A DNA stretch of 64,000 bases, taken from the NCBI GenBank assembly GCA_022605955.1, contig JAKCOZ010000001.1:70624520-70688519 (forward strand), in the 5' to 3' direction. Shown here one piece after another: positions 53,801 through 64,000 of this stretch (position 1 is the first letter of the stretch; each line of letters begins with the position of its first letter). The stretch is from Rallus limicola (Eukaryota > Chordata > Aves > Gruiformes > Rallidae). A program made the position numbers and the translations under genes. The notes below the pieces were generated by a model. It was given only the letters and a program-made list of their open reading frames with translations. It had not been told where the DNA came from and made no database searches.

Positions 53801-55101
53801 AACAGAATGCAGATACCCTGAGCCCCTTTCTTTTGGTCTGCTATTTAATTCTCTTCTTTCATCCATGGTGCACTTTAACATCAGTGATTGATGAATTACA
53901 CATACAGGTTTAGAGATCAAAGTGTAGCACAAGGAGCCGGGTGGATAACAGTGCATTTTGCAAATCCTGTCCTCTCCTGCCTTTCCTCCCCACACTTTTT
54001 GTTCTGTTTGTTCTCTGTTGTAAATTGAACAATTTCTGATGGGGCCAGGAAGCTTGACTTCTTACTGGAATTCAGGATGCCCCACGACTCTCCGCACTGT
54101 GCCCTTGTGCTGGGAAGGAAGCCAAATTGACACTGGGAGTGTATAGGTTCTGAAAAGTGAGATGGAATACAACTACCTGTACTCATCAACGAAATGTTGT
54201 AAGCATTATTTTTGAAAGAAGTGTATTTCTCTGCTAAACTAAATTTTGTTCTCTGAAGTAGCTGCTTTTCCTGGAATAATAATAACTATATATGGGGGTT
54301 TTTTAATCATAGAGAAAACCTAAAAGATTTATACCTGGAGGCATTGTTCTTGGCGCTGTATGGTGGTGGCTTTTAGGGAGCCTTTTCTGCCCCTGTAGAT
54401 GGCTGTTATATTGCACCATAACAGATGTCCACGAAACCCCCTGATCCACAGGAGGAACTGGACACTTAGGACAAGAAGCAGCTCAAACACAAAGCCTGAT
54501 ATGCCAGGCAAAGGATCGTGTTCTAGGTAGTGTTTCCGAATCACCTGGTTTTTTTCACAGGTGAAATGCTTTGGGTTTGGGGAGCTTTCCAAGAAAAAGG
54601 CCGAACTAAAGAAAGAAAAGGGTCCTGCCAAAGGGCAGCATTCAAGTGCTGTGCTTGAGGGGAGACCGGCCTGCCCTGTGCTGCCAGATGGCTGTATGCT
54701 CTTTCCCAGTACTCTGTGTCTGCTCCTCGCTTCTCCAGACAAAATTCTTTCAGAGCTCCCTCTCAGCATCCCAGGAAAAGCTATCATTTGGCCTAAGTGC
54801 TTCCTTAATGGACATTTAATTACTCTGCTCTAATTGGAGTCTGAAAAACATATCGTTAAAAAAAAAAAGCCCGGAATAAGCTGTTTTAAACCAGGATTTG
54901 GTGAGCAATACTTTCCTAGCCTAATCTGTGTCTGTCTCTCTTGAATCCCAAATTGTATGTTTACCTGGAGATTTATTTTGAAAAGGCTTTCTGTGGAGAT
55001 CACACCATGACTTTTTAGCATTTGGCTAAGTTACTATTTGTCTTCAGCTGGCGTTAGTTGAAAATACCTTGTGCCGTTCAATCTTCCGAGAATTCAATGA
55101 G

Positions 55102-55160
55102 AGAGATAGTGAGCTGTCATTCCTGTGCTATCTCTGATAGAGACACTGACCACTTATCAG
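55102..55160. promoter_or_regulatory. Cluster of GATA-type motifs
   Basis: Four GATA cores occur within about 55 bases: AGAGATAG (55102-55109), CTATCTCT (55128-55135, the exact reverse complement of the first), GATAG (55136-55140) and CTTATCA (55153-55159), the last being the strong TGATAAG form on the minus strand. The surrounding sequence contains no transposon. SCUBE1 is expressed in endothelium and platelets, where GATA factors act, so an intronic enhancer is plausible but unproven. Confidence 0.3.
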
Positions 55161-58100
55161 CCAAATGAACTCTGAATTAATCTGGAGGATTACCTGTCAG
55201 GAGCCCACTGGAATGCTCTGTGTAACAGCTCCACGGTAGAGTAGAATGCCAAAAAACCCCAATAAAACCAAAGAGCACCAGTGGTAATTCTCTGAAGTTA
55301 GACTCTTTAAAACTACAGCCTTGGTGGCAGCAGGAAAGCCCCTTTGTGGGGTTTTTTCTTTATGTTGTTCTCATTAGTTGCATGCAAGAGGGACATTAGG
55401 CAGCTAAAAGAGTTTTCCTGTTGTCCAGACTGTGGATATGGGTGTTTTTTTAACTCAGCTCTGAGGCTCCTAGCCCTAGTGTAAAAGGCGTGACTTCTGA
55501 GTGTCTGTAAAGTTCACTTCTTGCTATTAGCCACCAAGTTCCCAAACCCAGAATGTAAAAATATCTCCAAACACTTAAAGTTTATTTATGTGTCATTTGG
55601 TTAAATATTTTATGGGATTGTTTTGTTTCTTTGTTTCTTCTAAAAACACCTGTAAAGGCCTCATTTTCTCTTAGTGTTTATTATGACTCACTTCATGGAG
55701 AATCTTCTGTGCTGAGCTACAGTAAGTTAAGCTAGCTCAAAAGCAACATTGTGGTCAGGACTGTGGCTGTGTTGAATGACATCCCATTTTTCCCGTTCTG
55801 TATTTACTCTTTCCTTGGACTTCCAGTCTATTTACAGGCAGAAATAGGATTTCCCTGCTTTCCCCTATGACCTGATATCAGGAAAAACACTGCCATATTT
55901 TTCTGCTTACGTTGACCACCAACAAATACTGTCCAAATTAAAATCCATATTCAGTGTTTAGCTGACACTTTTCATCAAAATATACAAATCCTATAGAGAT
56001 GTGCTTGTCAAGAAGATTTTTGGTTTTCTGTGTTCACCCTTGCACATCGCTATGGACTGCACTGTACTTATGCCTCAAAGTCTTGTTGACTTAATTGCCA
56101 ACAACTCATAGCATCCAAAGGATTTTCTTTACCTTCGTTTTCTTGGATCATTAAAGTCATGGATGCCTACAAACCAAGTACACTGCTAGCAGATGTCATG
56201 TTTATTCCCAGGTGCAGCTCTGCCAGTGTATCTTCATCTTCATTCATCTGCATTCACTTCCCTGCTCTTTTTGAAATACGGAGTGCCAGTTAGGTGTATA
56301 CATGGAGACTAGGATGACTTACTGTAGCTTTGTTAGAAGACCATGGAATCTGTAGATGCTAGCAACAGCTCCAGCCAGAGCTGTAATGCTCTCTCTGAAG
56401 TGGAGATGAGATGCAAGTCTGATCAAACCGGTTCAGAAGTCCACAAACTCCCAGCAGTTTCATTAGGATTTCAACCAGTGTTACAAGACTGTGCACATCT
56501 GCCAGCTACAGAGATGGGATCAGAAGGTGATAGAAGTTGTGATTATTTATCATAGGTTGCACCATTGCGCAAGTGGAGAAAGTTGTGAATAACCTTACTA
56601 CCATCATAAACTTTTAGTTTGCTGAGGAAGACTTCAGCAAACCACAGAACTGTCTCTAGGGGCTACACAGAACTTTGAGAAAATGGGTAAGAAGTGCCAG
56701 AAAGAAACAAATATGTGAGAAGGAATTTAAAGGCAACTCAGTACTGAAGAATATGTTTGCAGAACAGTTACATACTCTACTAATCCTGAACACTACTAGT
56801 GATTATAATAATAAGTCAGAAGTCACTATGCATGGTAGCAGAGCAATAAAGAGGTGCTGAGATAGTCACTTTGGCACAGAAGAGAACATGCTAACTTTAA
56901 GATGGGGAAAGTATTCTGCAATGACAAATAACCATCAGTGCACCAAAAAAAAGCAGTGTTATGAGAGCACCAGAGTGATTTGTGTACACACAGGATGTTT
57001 CTCACCCTGAATGTGCCGACAGAGCACATAGACATCTGAGAGAAGCAGGTTCTTCCACTTTCACACTGCTATTGCCCTAGAAACATTTCACTTGTTTCTG
57101 AAGTAAAGCTTTCAGATTAGTCTTCCAATCATTGTGTTGGTGATAGCATTTGGTCTTAAATGGCTAATAATATAGGACTGCTCTTTCAGGTGCCTCCACA
57201 TGAAATCTGATGCTGAATGCCCCAGAAAAAAAAATTAACCATTTCTGACAGGAATGGGATTGAATTTGCTGCTGTGTGGAAAATGTGTTTGTCTGCATGC
57301 CCACCTTGTGCCTGTGTTTGATGCTGGTTGTAGCATTTGAGCGGAGAAGCAAGAGGATTGTTTTGGTGAATGTAAACACCAATGAGAGTGAAAGGAGAAA
57401 TTATAACTGTGTTTTAAAATGGTCCTTTTGCTAATATTCTTGCTCAGATAATAAAGGATTTTGTTGTCTGAGGTCACCAGAAAATGTTTTTTGAATGCCT
57501 TAATGGCGCCATCTGAGTAAATCATGATAGCAGGTAACTCTTGTCAAATAGCAATATATTCATCATCTCCATTGCACACCCATCTTTCCCCAGCACCTCT
57601 CACTTTTCCCCTGACCTAGACCCTGCAATGTCGCCTTCCAGACTGTGAATCACTCATCTCTCTCCCTCGTGCCCCCACCAAATGTTATCATCACGCTGGC
57701 CTGAACCCTGACATTTGATTTGTGTAAGCTAGGATCACTGCACGTCTCAGGCTGACATTTTATTCAGATTCCTTCTCTGAGGAAAACTCTGGGAAAACAG
57801 AGCAACATATTCCATTTCCACAGAATGCCAAGCTGTGTTCCCCTGACAGCAAACCCAGCAAAAAGCTTGGAGGGTTTTTTTCATAGCTAAATGGCCTTTT
57901 CATATCACAGATACGCTGGACTCTTGCAGTGCTTAGAAAACAATGTGTAATACCACCAATGTATGTATATTTAAAACTTGTATATACAAATGCATATGCA
58001 TTTTGTAAACGCGTCTTCCTAAGCTGTCCTTGAATGCGGCTGCTGCGGCCCCATTCCTTGCCTGGTATACCCAAGGGAGGCAGCATTGATTTTGTTCTCT

Positions 58101-59683
58101 GGGTTTTGTAGGTTTTTCTGAAAGCAAGGGAGAGGCTTGTGCCTACATTGCATTTTACTTTAATGTATGGTCAGGCTTTCAGGCCTTTGTTGTTGGGACT
58201 ATTCATGTGCTTAAGTGTTTTGCTGGATTGGAGCCACAGAGCAGTTAATGAATTAGTGTGCATACCAGGGTATAGCATTCTATTTCTTCTTTCCAGACAG
58301 TTTGTATTTCCAGTATTTGTATAGGATATAGGGTGACCAGCAGCCCATTTTCTTTATTTATGAAATTGTATGTAAAAATGTCTCCTCAGTAGTTAGTAGT
58401 TCTGTATTGCTTTCTGATAGATTGATTCTCTTCCCTTTTTCTTTCCATCCAAACTCTATTTCCTTGTGGTATGTCCCAGACAGTGTTAGAAACAGAATTT
58501 AGCTGCCAAATAATTAGAGTGATATTCAGTGCAGGCTGACAGAAAGCATTTGCCTAATTCAGTGCTTCCAGCTTGGAGTATGGGAGAGTGGTTGTGCATC
58601 TCTTTGGCAATTTTCTCCTTTGGAATGAAATTTCCACAGTGGTGTTTGGATTGGGAAAACATGTTTGTACACAACGTATTAGGCGGCACACGAGTTACCA
58701 TTTTGCTAAATTATTTGTCATCTTGTAATGTTGATGCTTCTCCTTCAGTAGCGAATTGGCCAGGCAAGCTGAGGAGCTCCAGTTTTCCACTGGCACCGCT
58801 GTGTGTAGCATGTGCAGTCAGCCACCAGTCTGTTCATGTCCCAGCTATGTTGGGGTCTTGGTTTCCACTTTTGATAATCATTTGATGGCTTTCTCAGAGC
58901 AAGGTCATGCCCCACTAGAGCCAATAGTGCCGGAGTTCCACCTTGCAGGAAGCAGTGCTACTGAGTGCATCCTATTTCGCATGTTGGCATTATTTCCTGG
59001 CCAGACAGGCCTTTTTCTGTCCTGCATCGTGATTCTGTCTCCAATCCTTGGTTGCATTACCTTGGAATATTTGTGTGGACTAGTAGATGAGTAGACCACC
59101 ACTGGTTTTAAGGCACTACTAAGTATTGTTTTCTCACAGTGCTGCTTCAGAGGTGGTTACCTATTTTTTAACACAGTACCTTTCAATCTGAAGTGTTCCA
59201 GGGTGCTTTAGAGATGTGGTCCTAGGAAACACCATTAAGTCTGGATAGAGGTGCTTGAAGACATGGGAGAGTATTGGATGCACATACAGCATACTCTGGG
59301 TTTTACTGCATACAAACTGTAATACTCCCAATAGTGACAAACACTGGAATCAAGGGGACAGAAGGAGGAGCTAAGGATTGTTTTCCAGTCACTATCTCTC
59401 TGAAGAACAACTGGAACTCATCAAGTAAGAAGGGATACAGACAGGTGAAGGCAAAAGCCTTAGTTTTGATGATTTATGGAGTGGATATGCTAACTCATTC
59501 CTCAAAGAATGGAAGCTCCATCACAGGGAGAAACAAAGAAAGAGGGGTTTACAGAGAAAGCAAAAGTTGCAAGTTGCAAGTGGTAGCTACTCTGTAGGTA
59601 AAGAGGAACACTTGGGGGTAATTTGCGAGGGATATTAAGACAGAAGAAAGCTGGCTATGCAATACCTACTGGCCAACATTTCA

Positions 59684-59722
59684 TTAAGTTGGAAGTTGGA
59701 CTTGATGATCTTTATGGGCCCC
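59684..59722 (+). mobile_element. Possible CR1 3' UTR remnant
   Basis: AAGTTGGACTTGATGATCTT followed by TATGGGCCCC resembles the CR1 3' UTR phrase seen at 11218 and 15474. Less than 40 bases match and no terminal repeat follows, so this is tentative. Confidence 0.4.
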
Positions 59723-61829
59723 GAGTTAGCAAGAAAACCAACACAAAGAAGGAGGGCACCTCAGGAGTAACTAAATTGGTGTCAGGGAATGACAGAAGAA
59801 AACAGGATGAGTGATGTAAGTGGAATAAGGAGGGAAGAGGAAGAATTCCAGATCCTTGTTTGGAAGCCTCCCTTGCATAATCTTCCGTTTCGCTACAGAA
59901 GAGGATGCAAGTAGTTCAGCCACCTCTGTGGGTTTGCATACCCTTTTTTCCATACCTAAGAACTCTGAACAGCAGCTCCACTGAGGTGGGAAATGAAGAG
60001 ACAGGCTCTAGGAAGGATGTGTCATACTTTTTTGGACAGTTGGTCAACAGACCCTCCATTGTGGTAAGAAGATACTTCATAGAAAGTGCATGCAGTTTTT
60101 ATATCGCCAGGGACCCCCAAGATGCATCACATTACTGTGGTGAGCTCTAACCTTCACCAGGATATAGAAGGGCGTTACTTCTGTCCTGGAAAGTTAGGAG
60201 AAACCTCTTGGGATCCTTTTTGCCCCTTATATGTTCATCAGCTTCTATATAGCATTACAACCTGACTTTCATTTGTTGGGAGGGGAAAGGGATGAGTAGT
60301 TCAAAATCATTCTTTTAAATTGCTGTAAAGTGTGTCAGTAAAATGTGGTTAGTGGTTGCATTGCATACAGTACAGTGCTGTGGGCTTGTTTATCCACTGA
60401 AAAGTAAGTGGGAAGTGTGAAAGAAAACATTATCTGGGCACAGCAAAGTACTTGTAGTGTATTGTTCTGTGCTGATTTGTAAAAGCATATATCCCTTCAC
60501 ACAGCAATTTCATTCCAAGAATCGTGGGGTCTTCCGAAGATGCATTGATACTAAGCATGTAAAGCATAACTGCTGGCATGTTGAGGTAGGGAGAAGTTAT
60601 TCTTGAACGCAGTGTAAGCACAATAAAATGTTTATACCATCATTAAACTCCCTGTGTTGGGTCAGTCATTTCCTGAGCTCTGAGCTCCTTACAATATTAG
60701 CTACGAGACCACATTCATATCATTACAGCCAACACAGATCTCAGGCTAACGCTACTGTTGTCCTTTTGGTTTGAGTCTTTGATTGCAAGTAAATGGACTC
60801 ACTCTGAGGGAGAAGGACTTAATCCTGCTTTCAAACTCTATGACAAGCATGAAGTTCTGCTGCCTTCAACTCTTCCTGCGAGATGAATACAGTGACTGTG
60901 TGTAGCACCCTCCTGTGGTGCCTTGTGGCTTTTACTGCTAGCTTCGTTTTCTTCTCGGCTCTCCGTGCCAATAGTAGTGTCTTGATACTGATTCAAAATT
61001 TGTAGCCGAGACTTAAGACAGAAAGGAATACGGTGACGAGCGATTCATGTGATAGTGTCAGCTTTCCTTGTGGGTCTTATTTCTGGGTGCAACCACATCT
61101 TTTCCCAATTCAGCCTGCCATCAGATGTTGAGAAATATTTTATTGCTTTAATCTTCTGGTTTCTGTATTTAGTGTAATGTTAAGAAAGTAATTGAAAGAA
61201 GGAGAAATATTGTGAAAAGGTAGATGTCATCAGAATCAGTACCCTTCGTCACACCTCTCAAATTTCATCCTTCTTATCTCCAGGTAGCATCCCTTTTGCT
61301 CCATTTCTGACCCCTTGTCTGAGCAAGAAATTGTTGGTCATGCTGAAATTAATGACTTTGTATGGGAAGGTTCATCCAAATTATCTCTTTCTGCAGTTTA
61401 CTTCAAAAGTTGAACTTACATTTCCAGGATAAAGATCAAGCAGCGTTAGTCTGATGCAATGCTGGCCCCTTCCATATGTGCTACTGAATCTTAATCGCCT
61501 TAATATAAAGACACTGTGATATTAATCCACACTGTCAATAGCGGTTATTTCTATCACATGTTGCTTGTTTATATTCTCATCTTTTCCTGAAGAAGTACGT
61601 GCAGGATCTCATAATTCATTTGTCCTCCTTCCATTCACCCTCGGGAATGATGTGTGTCTCTCATAAGCCAGCTTTGCCTTTCTTGGAGAGACATACATCT
61701 CGGTGAAGAAGTGAGTTTTTAGCTGGGGCATTCAGAGCAGGGCTTTTGTAATTCTGCTGCAGATGATGAGAAACTGAGTGTAAAAGTCACTTAAGAAACA
61801 AGAACTTGATGACACTTTTTTTGGTGACA

Positions 61830-62160
61830 AGAGAGCGTAGAAAATGGAGGAGATATCTGATATGCCTAACCTAAGTAATGCACTGCAGTTTTTTTGTGGT
61901 GCAGCACTGGCATTTTCTAATCATTAAAGGTTTTGAGCCTGGGCGTATCACCTTGCTGTGCTCCTGCCCAAAGAGGGTAACATTATGAGCCAGCCTTAGT
62001 GGCCTGTGTCCTTTTCAGCCAGAAGGTGTAGCAGGTGCTAATTGAGAACTTTGCAGCATTAGGGTTTACTTGGCAAGGAATGCAGGAGCTCCAGAGAGGA
62101 TTTACCAATTAGCATTCAACCAAAAGAAGCTGCAGAGTCTCTGCAAGGTCAAAACACTGT
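61830..62160. promoter_or_regulatory. Candidate conserved non-coding element
   Basis: Unique sequence with moderate GC, free of simple repeats and transposons, containing TTTTCTAATCATTAAAGG (61912 on), AGGTGCTAATTGAGAAC (62033 on) and ACCAATTAGCATTCAACC (62104 on). Homeodomain-type cores embedded in non-AT-rich sequence are less likely by chance than in the AT-rich blocks. No coding frame with domain similarity is seen. Conservation is unknown. Confidence 0.22.
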
Positions 62161-62939
62161 TCTGTGTCCAACCACATCCATTGCTGTGGTTCAACTTTAG
62201 TAGCACTGCTTCATGCGATGCTTTCAGATTGACAGCTGAAATGCAATAGTGATAGAACAGACTGCTCCTGTCACAGGGAACTACTCAGCAATCCATTTCA
62301 AAAACAAGGGATTCATTTTCAGATTATGCTTTGCAGCTCTGTGTTGAAAACCTTTGGTTCCTTCAGGTACAGAATGGCTCTTCTTTTTGGGTTGGTTTTT
62401 TTGTGTGGCTTGGGTTTTTTTAAGAATAAAGGTCTCCTACCTCCACAATAAGAACAGACACTATTACATGCAGGCTTGAAAAAAAACTGTATCAAAAGTA
62501 GGTTGAACCACTGTGTTTCAGGCTCTTGTTATCTGTTAAAGAATGTTGCTCTTTTTCTGTAATATTAAATTGCTGTTCCGTGCCATTGTAGAAACAAGAA
62601 TGGTTAGGTGAGTGATGGAAGAAAGGCTGACGGAAAAGCACTAATTAAATACTGTTTTGCAGGGCCCTCATTGAAATTCATAGCTTGGTACCTTTGGGGA
62701 CCTGAAAATAAGTGGGATGGAAAGATTTCAATTAAAAAGGTATTTGTGTGGCTCTTTGTGAAGCCAATCGTTGCCTTTTTAATATAAAGCATGTAAGTAT
62801 CTGTCTAATATGCTTTACAAACATCAAATATTGTGCTTTGAAACAATGAGTGTTTTAATACATCTCGGAGCAAGATATTTTGAAATAAACTAAAAATCCC
62901 ATAGACCTAAAAATTTATTCAGATTAAGACTCTGGGTTT

Positions 62940-63110
62940 TGGTGTTTGTTTTTTTTTTTAGGACAAATGCAATCTTAACTAATTTATTAATTGATGGAGT
63001 GATTACAAAATTAGAAAGGAAAAATATACTTGCAAAATAAATACAGTTGCTTAATAACTAATTTAGTTATTTGTGATTAGCTACAGTTGTAGTTGCCATT
63101 TGCAGTTTTT
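62940..63110. promoter_or_regulatory. AT-rich block with TAAT motifs and a palindrome
   Basis: It contains TTTATTAATTGATGG (62982 on), GTGATTAC (62999 on), and a perfect palindrome, ATAACTAA-T-TTAGTTAT, at 63054-63070, followed by GTGATTAGC. This is possible homeodomain-factor binding sequence, or simply AT-rich intron. Confidence 0.2.
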
Positions 63111-64000
63111 TAACATACATGATGAGCCTTTTATAAAGCTTCTAGATTTATTTTTTTATTCCAGGGACTTCTGTAGCATGGCACCTCACTGAATTGGTGT
63201 CTGAGCAAGCTCAGTCAACAAATACCAAGAAAATAGCAAGATACAGCTAAAGAGACCACCAGGGCCATCAGCTGAAGTGAGCTGCAAGAGATGCATAGCT
63301 CAGAAAGGTTCAGAGAACATCTATTCCAGATGCACCTAAATGCCATGAGCCACAAAGCACTTGCCAGCAAAATAAACTCAGAAGTTATAGTAGAACCCTG
63401 AAAGCCACGACTATAATTTACCACTGTAAGAAAAAGAAAAAATCCATTTCCAGTTCCCTAGATCGTTTAAGTCCCAGGGAATTTAAATGAAATTCCCAGA
63501 TAACCCAAGTGTTCTGTGCCCAACAGACCCAGAATGATCACTGTCGAACTACCTAGAATAAGAATTCTCTTGTCCCTAAATTTCATGGTCAGAAGTGAAG
63601 AGAGTGTACCAATAGACAGTGCAAGTGCTTTGAATGGTTATCATAACAACAATAAAAACTACCTGGTCTAAGCAGAGTTCTTCATCTTACCAAGGTCGCA
63701 AGCTCTGTCTCCCTCCTACAAATCCAAGCAAAGCCGTAAGTTTTATAGCCTGTCTTGGAGAGCACCTAGAACCAAGTCAGTGCAGATACTGGGATTGAAG
63801 GGTGAAGTGCCTGAGCGGAGTGGGGAGCTAAGGCAATTTTGCAGAGTGGTGCAAAGTCATTTGGATCTCATTAGATCTCATGCAACACTTAAAACTGTAT
63901 CTTGAAGCTACAAGGTTTCGATCCTATGAATTGCTAGAGCAGTGGCCCAAAAAGAGCAGGATTTCTTGGCAGGAGCACAAATGACAGCATATTAGGTCAG

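Larger units (their letters stand above)
44031..64000 (+). other. SCUBE1: SCUBE1 intron downstream of EGF3 exon (5' part)
   Basis: It opens with a strong GTAAGT donor and runs to the window edge without a further convincing exon, so it is at least 19.97 kb. Only one substantial CR1 (49541-49862) and one possible scrap (59684-59722) were recognised. Simple repeats are (CA)n at 50808-50841 and a short (TG)n at about 51743-51757. The rest is unique-looking sequence with candidate regulatory blocks near 55.1, 61.8-62.2 and 62.9-63.1 kb. Around 44-49.5 kb and 52-54.5 kb I see nothing beyond ordinary intron and chance open frames. Confidence 0.78.

Overview
The window is a piece of a bird nuclear genome, inside one large vertebrate gene. 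Evidence for a bird: many CR1 LINE 3' ends with the terminal ATTCTATGATTCT-type repeat, two solo LTRs of types I associate with non-galliform birds, low CpG, and small coding exons separated by introns of tens of kilobases. I see no bacterial-style genes, operons, rRNA, tRNA or CRISPR arrays.

The only protein-coding sequence I can support is two internal exons on the + strand, at 22737-22865 and 43896-44030. Each encodes one complete six-cysteine calcium-binding EGF-like domain. Both are flanked by AG/GT splice sites and are phase 1 at both ends. The residues fit the second and third EGF repeats of SCUBE1 (signal peptide-CUB-EGF domain-containing protein 1) better than those of SCUBE2 or SCUBE3, as I recall those proteins. 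The rest of the window is intron: at least 22.7 kb upstream, 21.03 kb between the exons, and at least 19.97 kb downstream. The signal-peptide exon, the EGF1 exon and all exons after EGF3 were not found and should lie outside the window.

Layout. 0-7 kb: intron with small duplications, a perfect 12-bp hairpin and an AT/homeodomain-site-rich block at 5.0-5.6 kb that could be a conserved non-coding element. 7.29-8.42 kb: an antisense solo LTR of about 1.13 kb with an internal degenerate tandem repeat. 10.6-24.9 kb: several CR1 fragments surrounding the EGF2 exon. 26.1-26.7 kb: a second antisense solo LTR. 27-39.3 kb: more CR1 pieces, including an ancient L3-like copy. 41.1-41.4 kb: a long purine microsatellite with two repeat-unit domains. 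43.9-44.0 kb: the EGF3 exon. 49.5-49.9 kb: the last substantial CR1. 49.9-64 kb: almost no recognisable transposons, with several AT-rich or GATA-motif blocks that look like candidate regulatory sequence.

I found no clearly new biological system. The points most worth following up are the candidate intronic enhancers, the two-domain GGAAGGGA/GGAA tract, the internally repetitive LTR and the ancient LINE remnant. Repeat-family names and the SCUBE1 assignment rest on pattern recognition from memory, not on a search.
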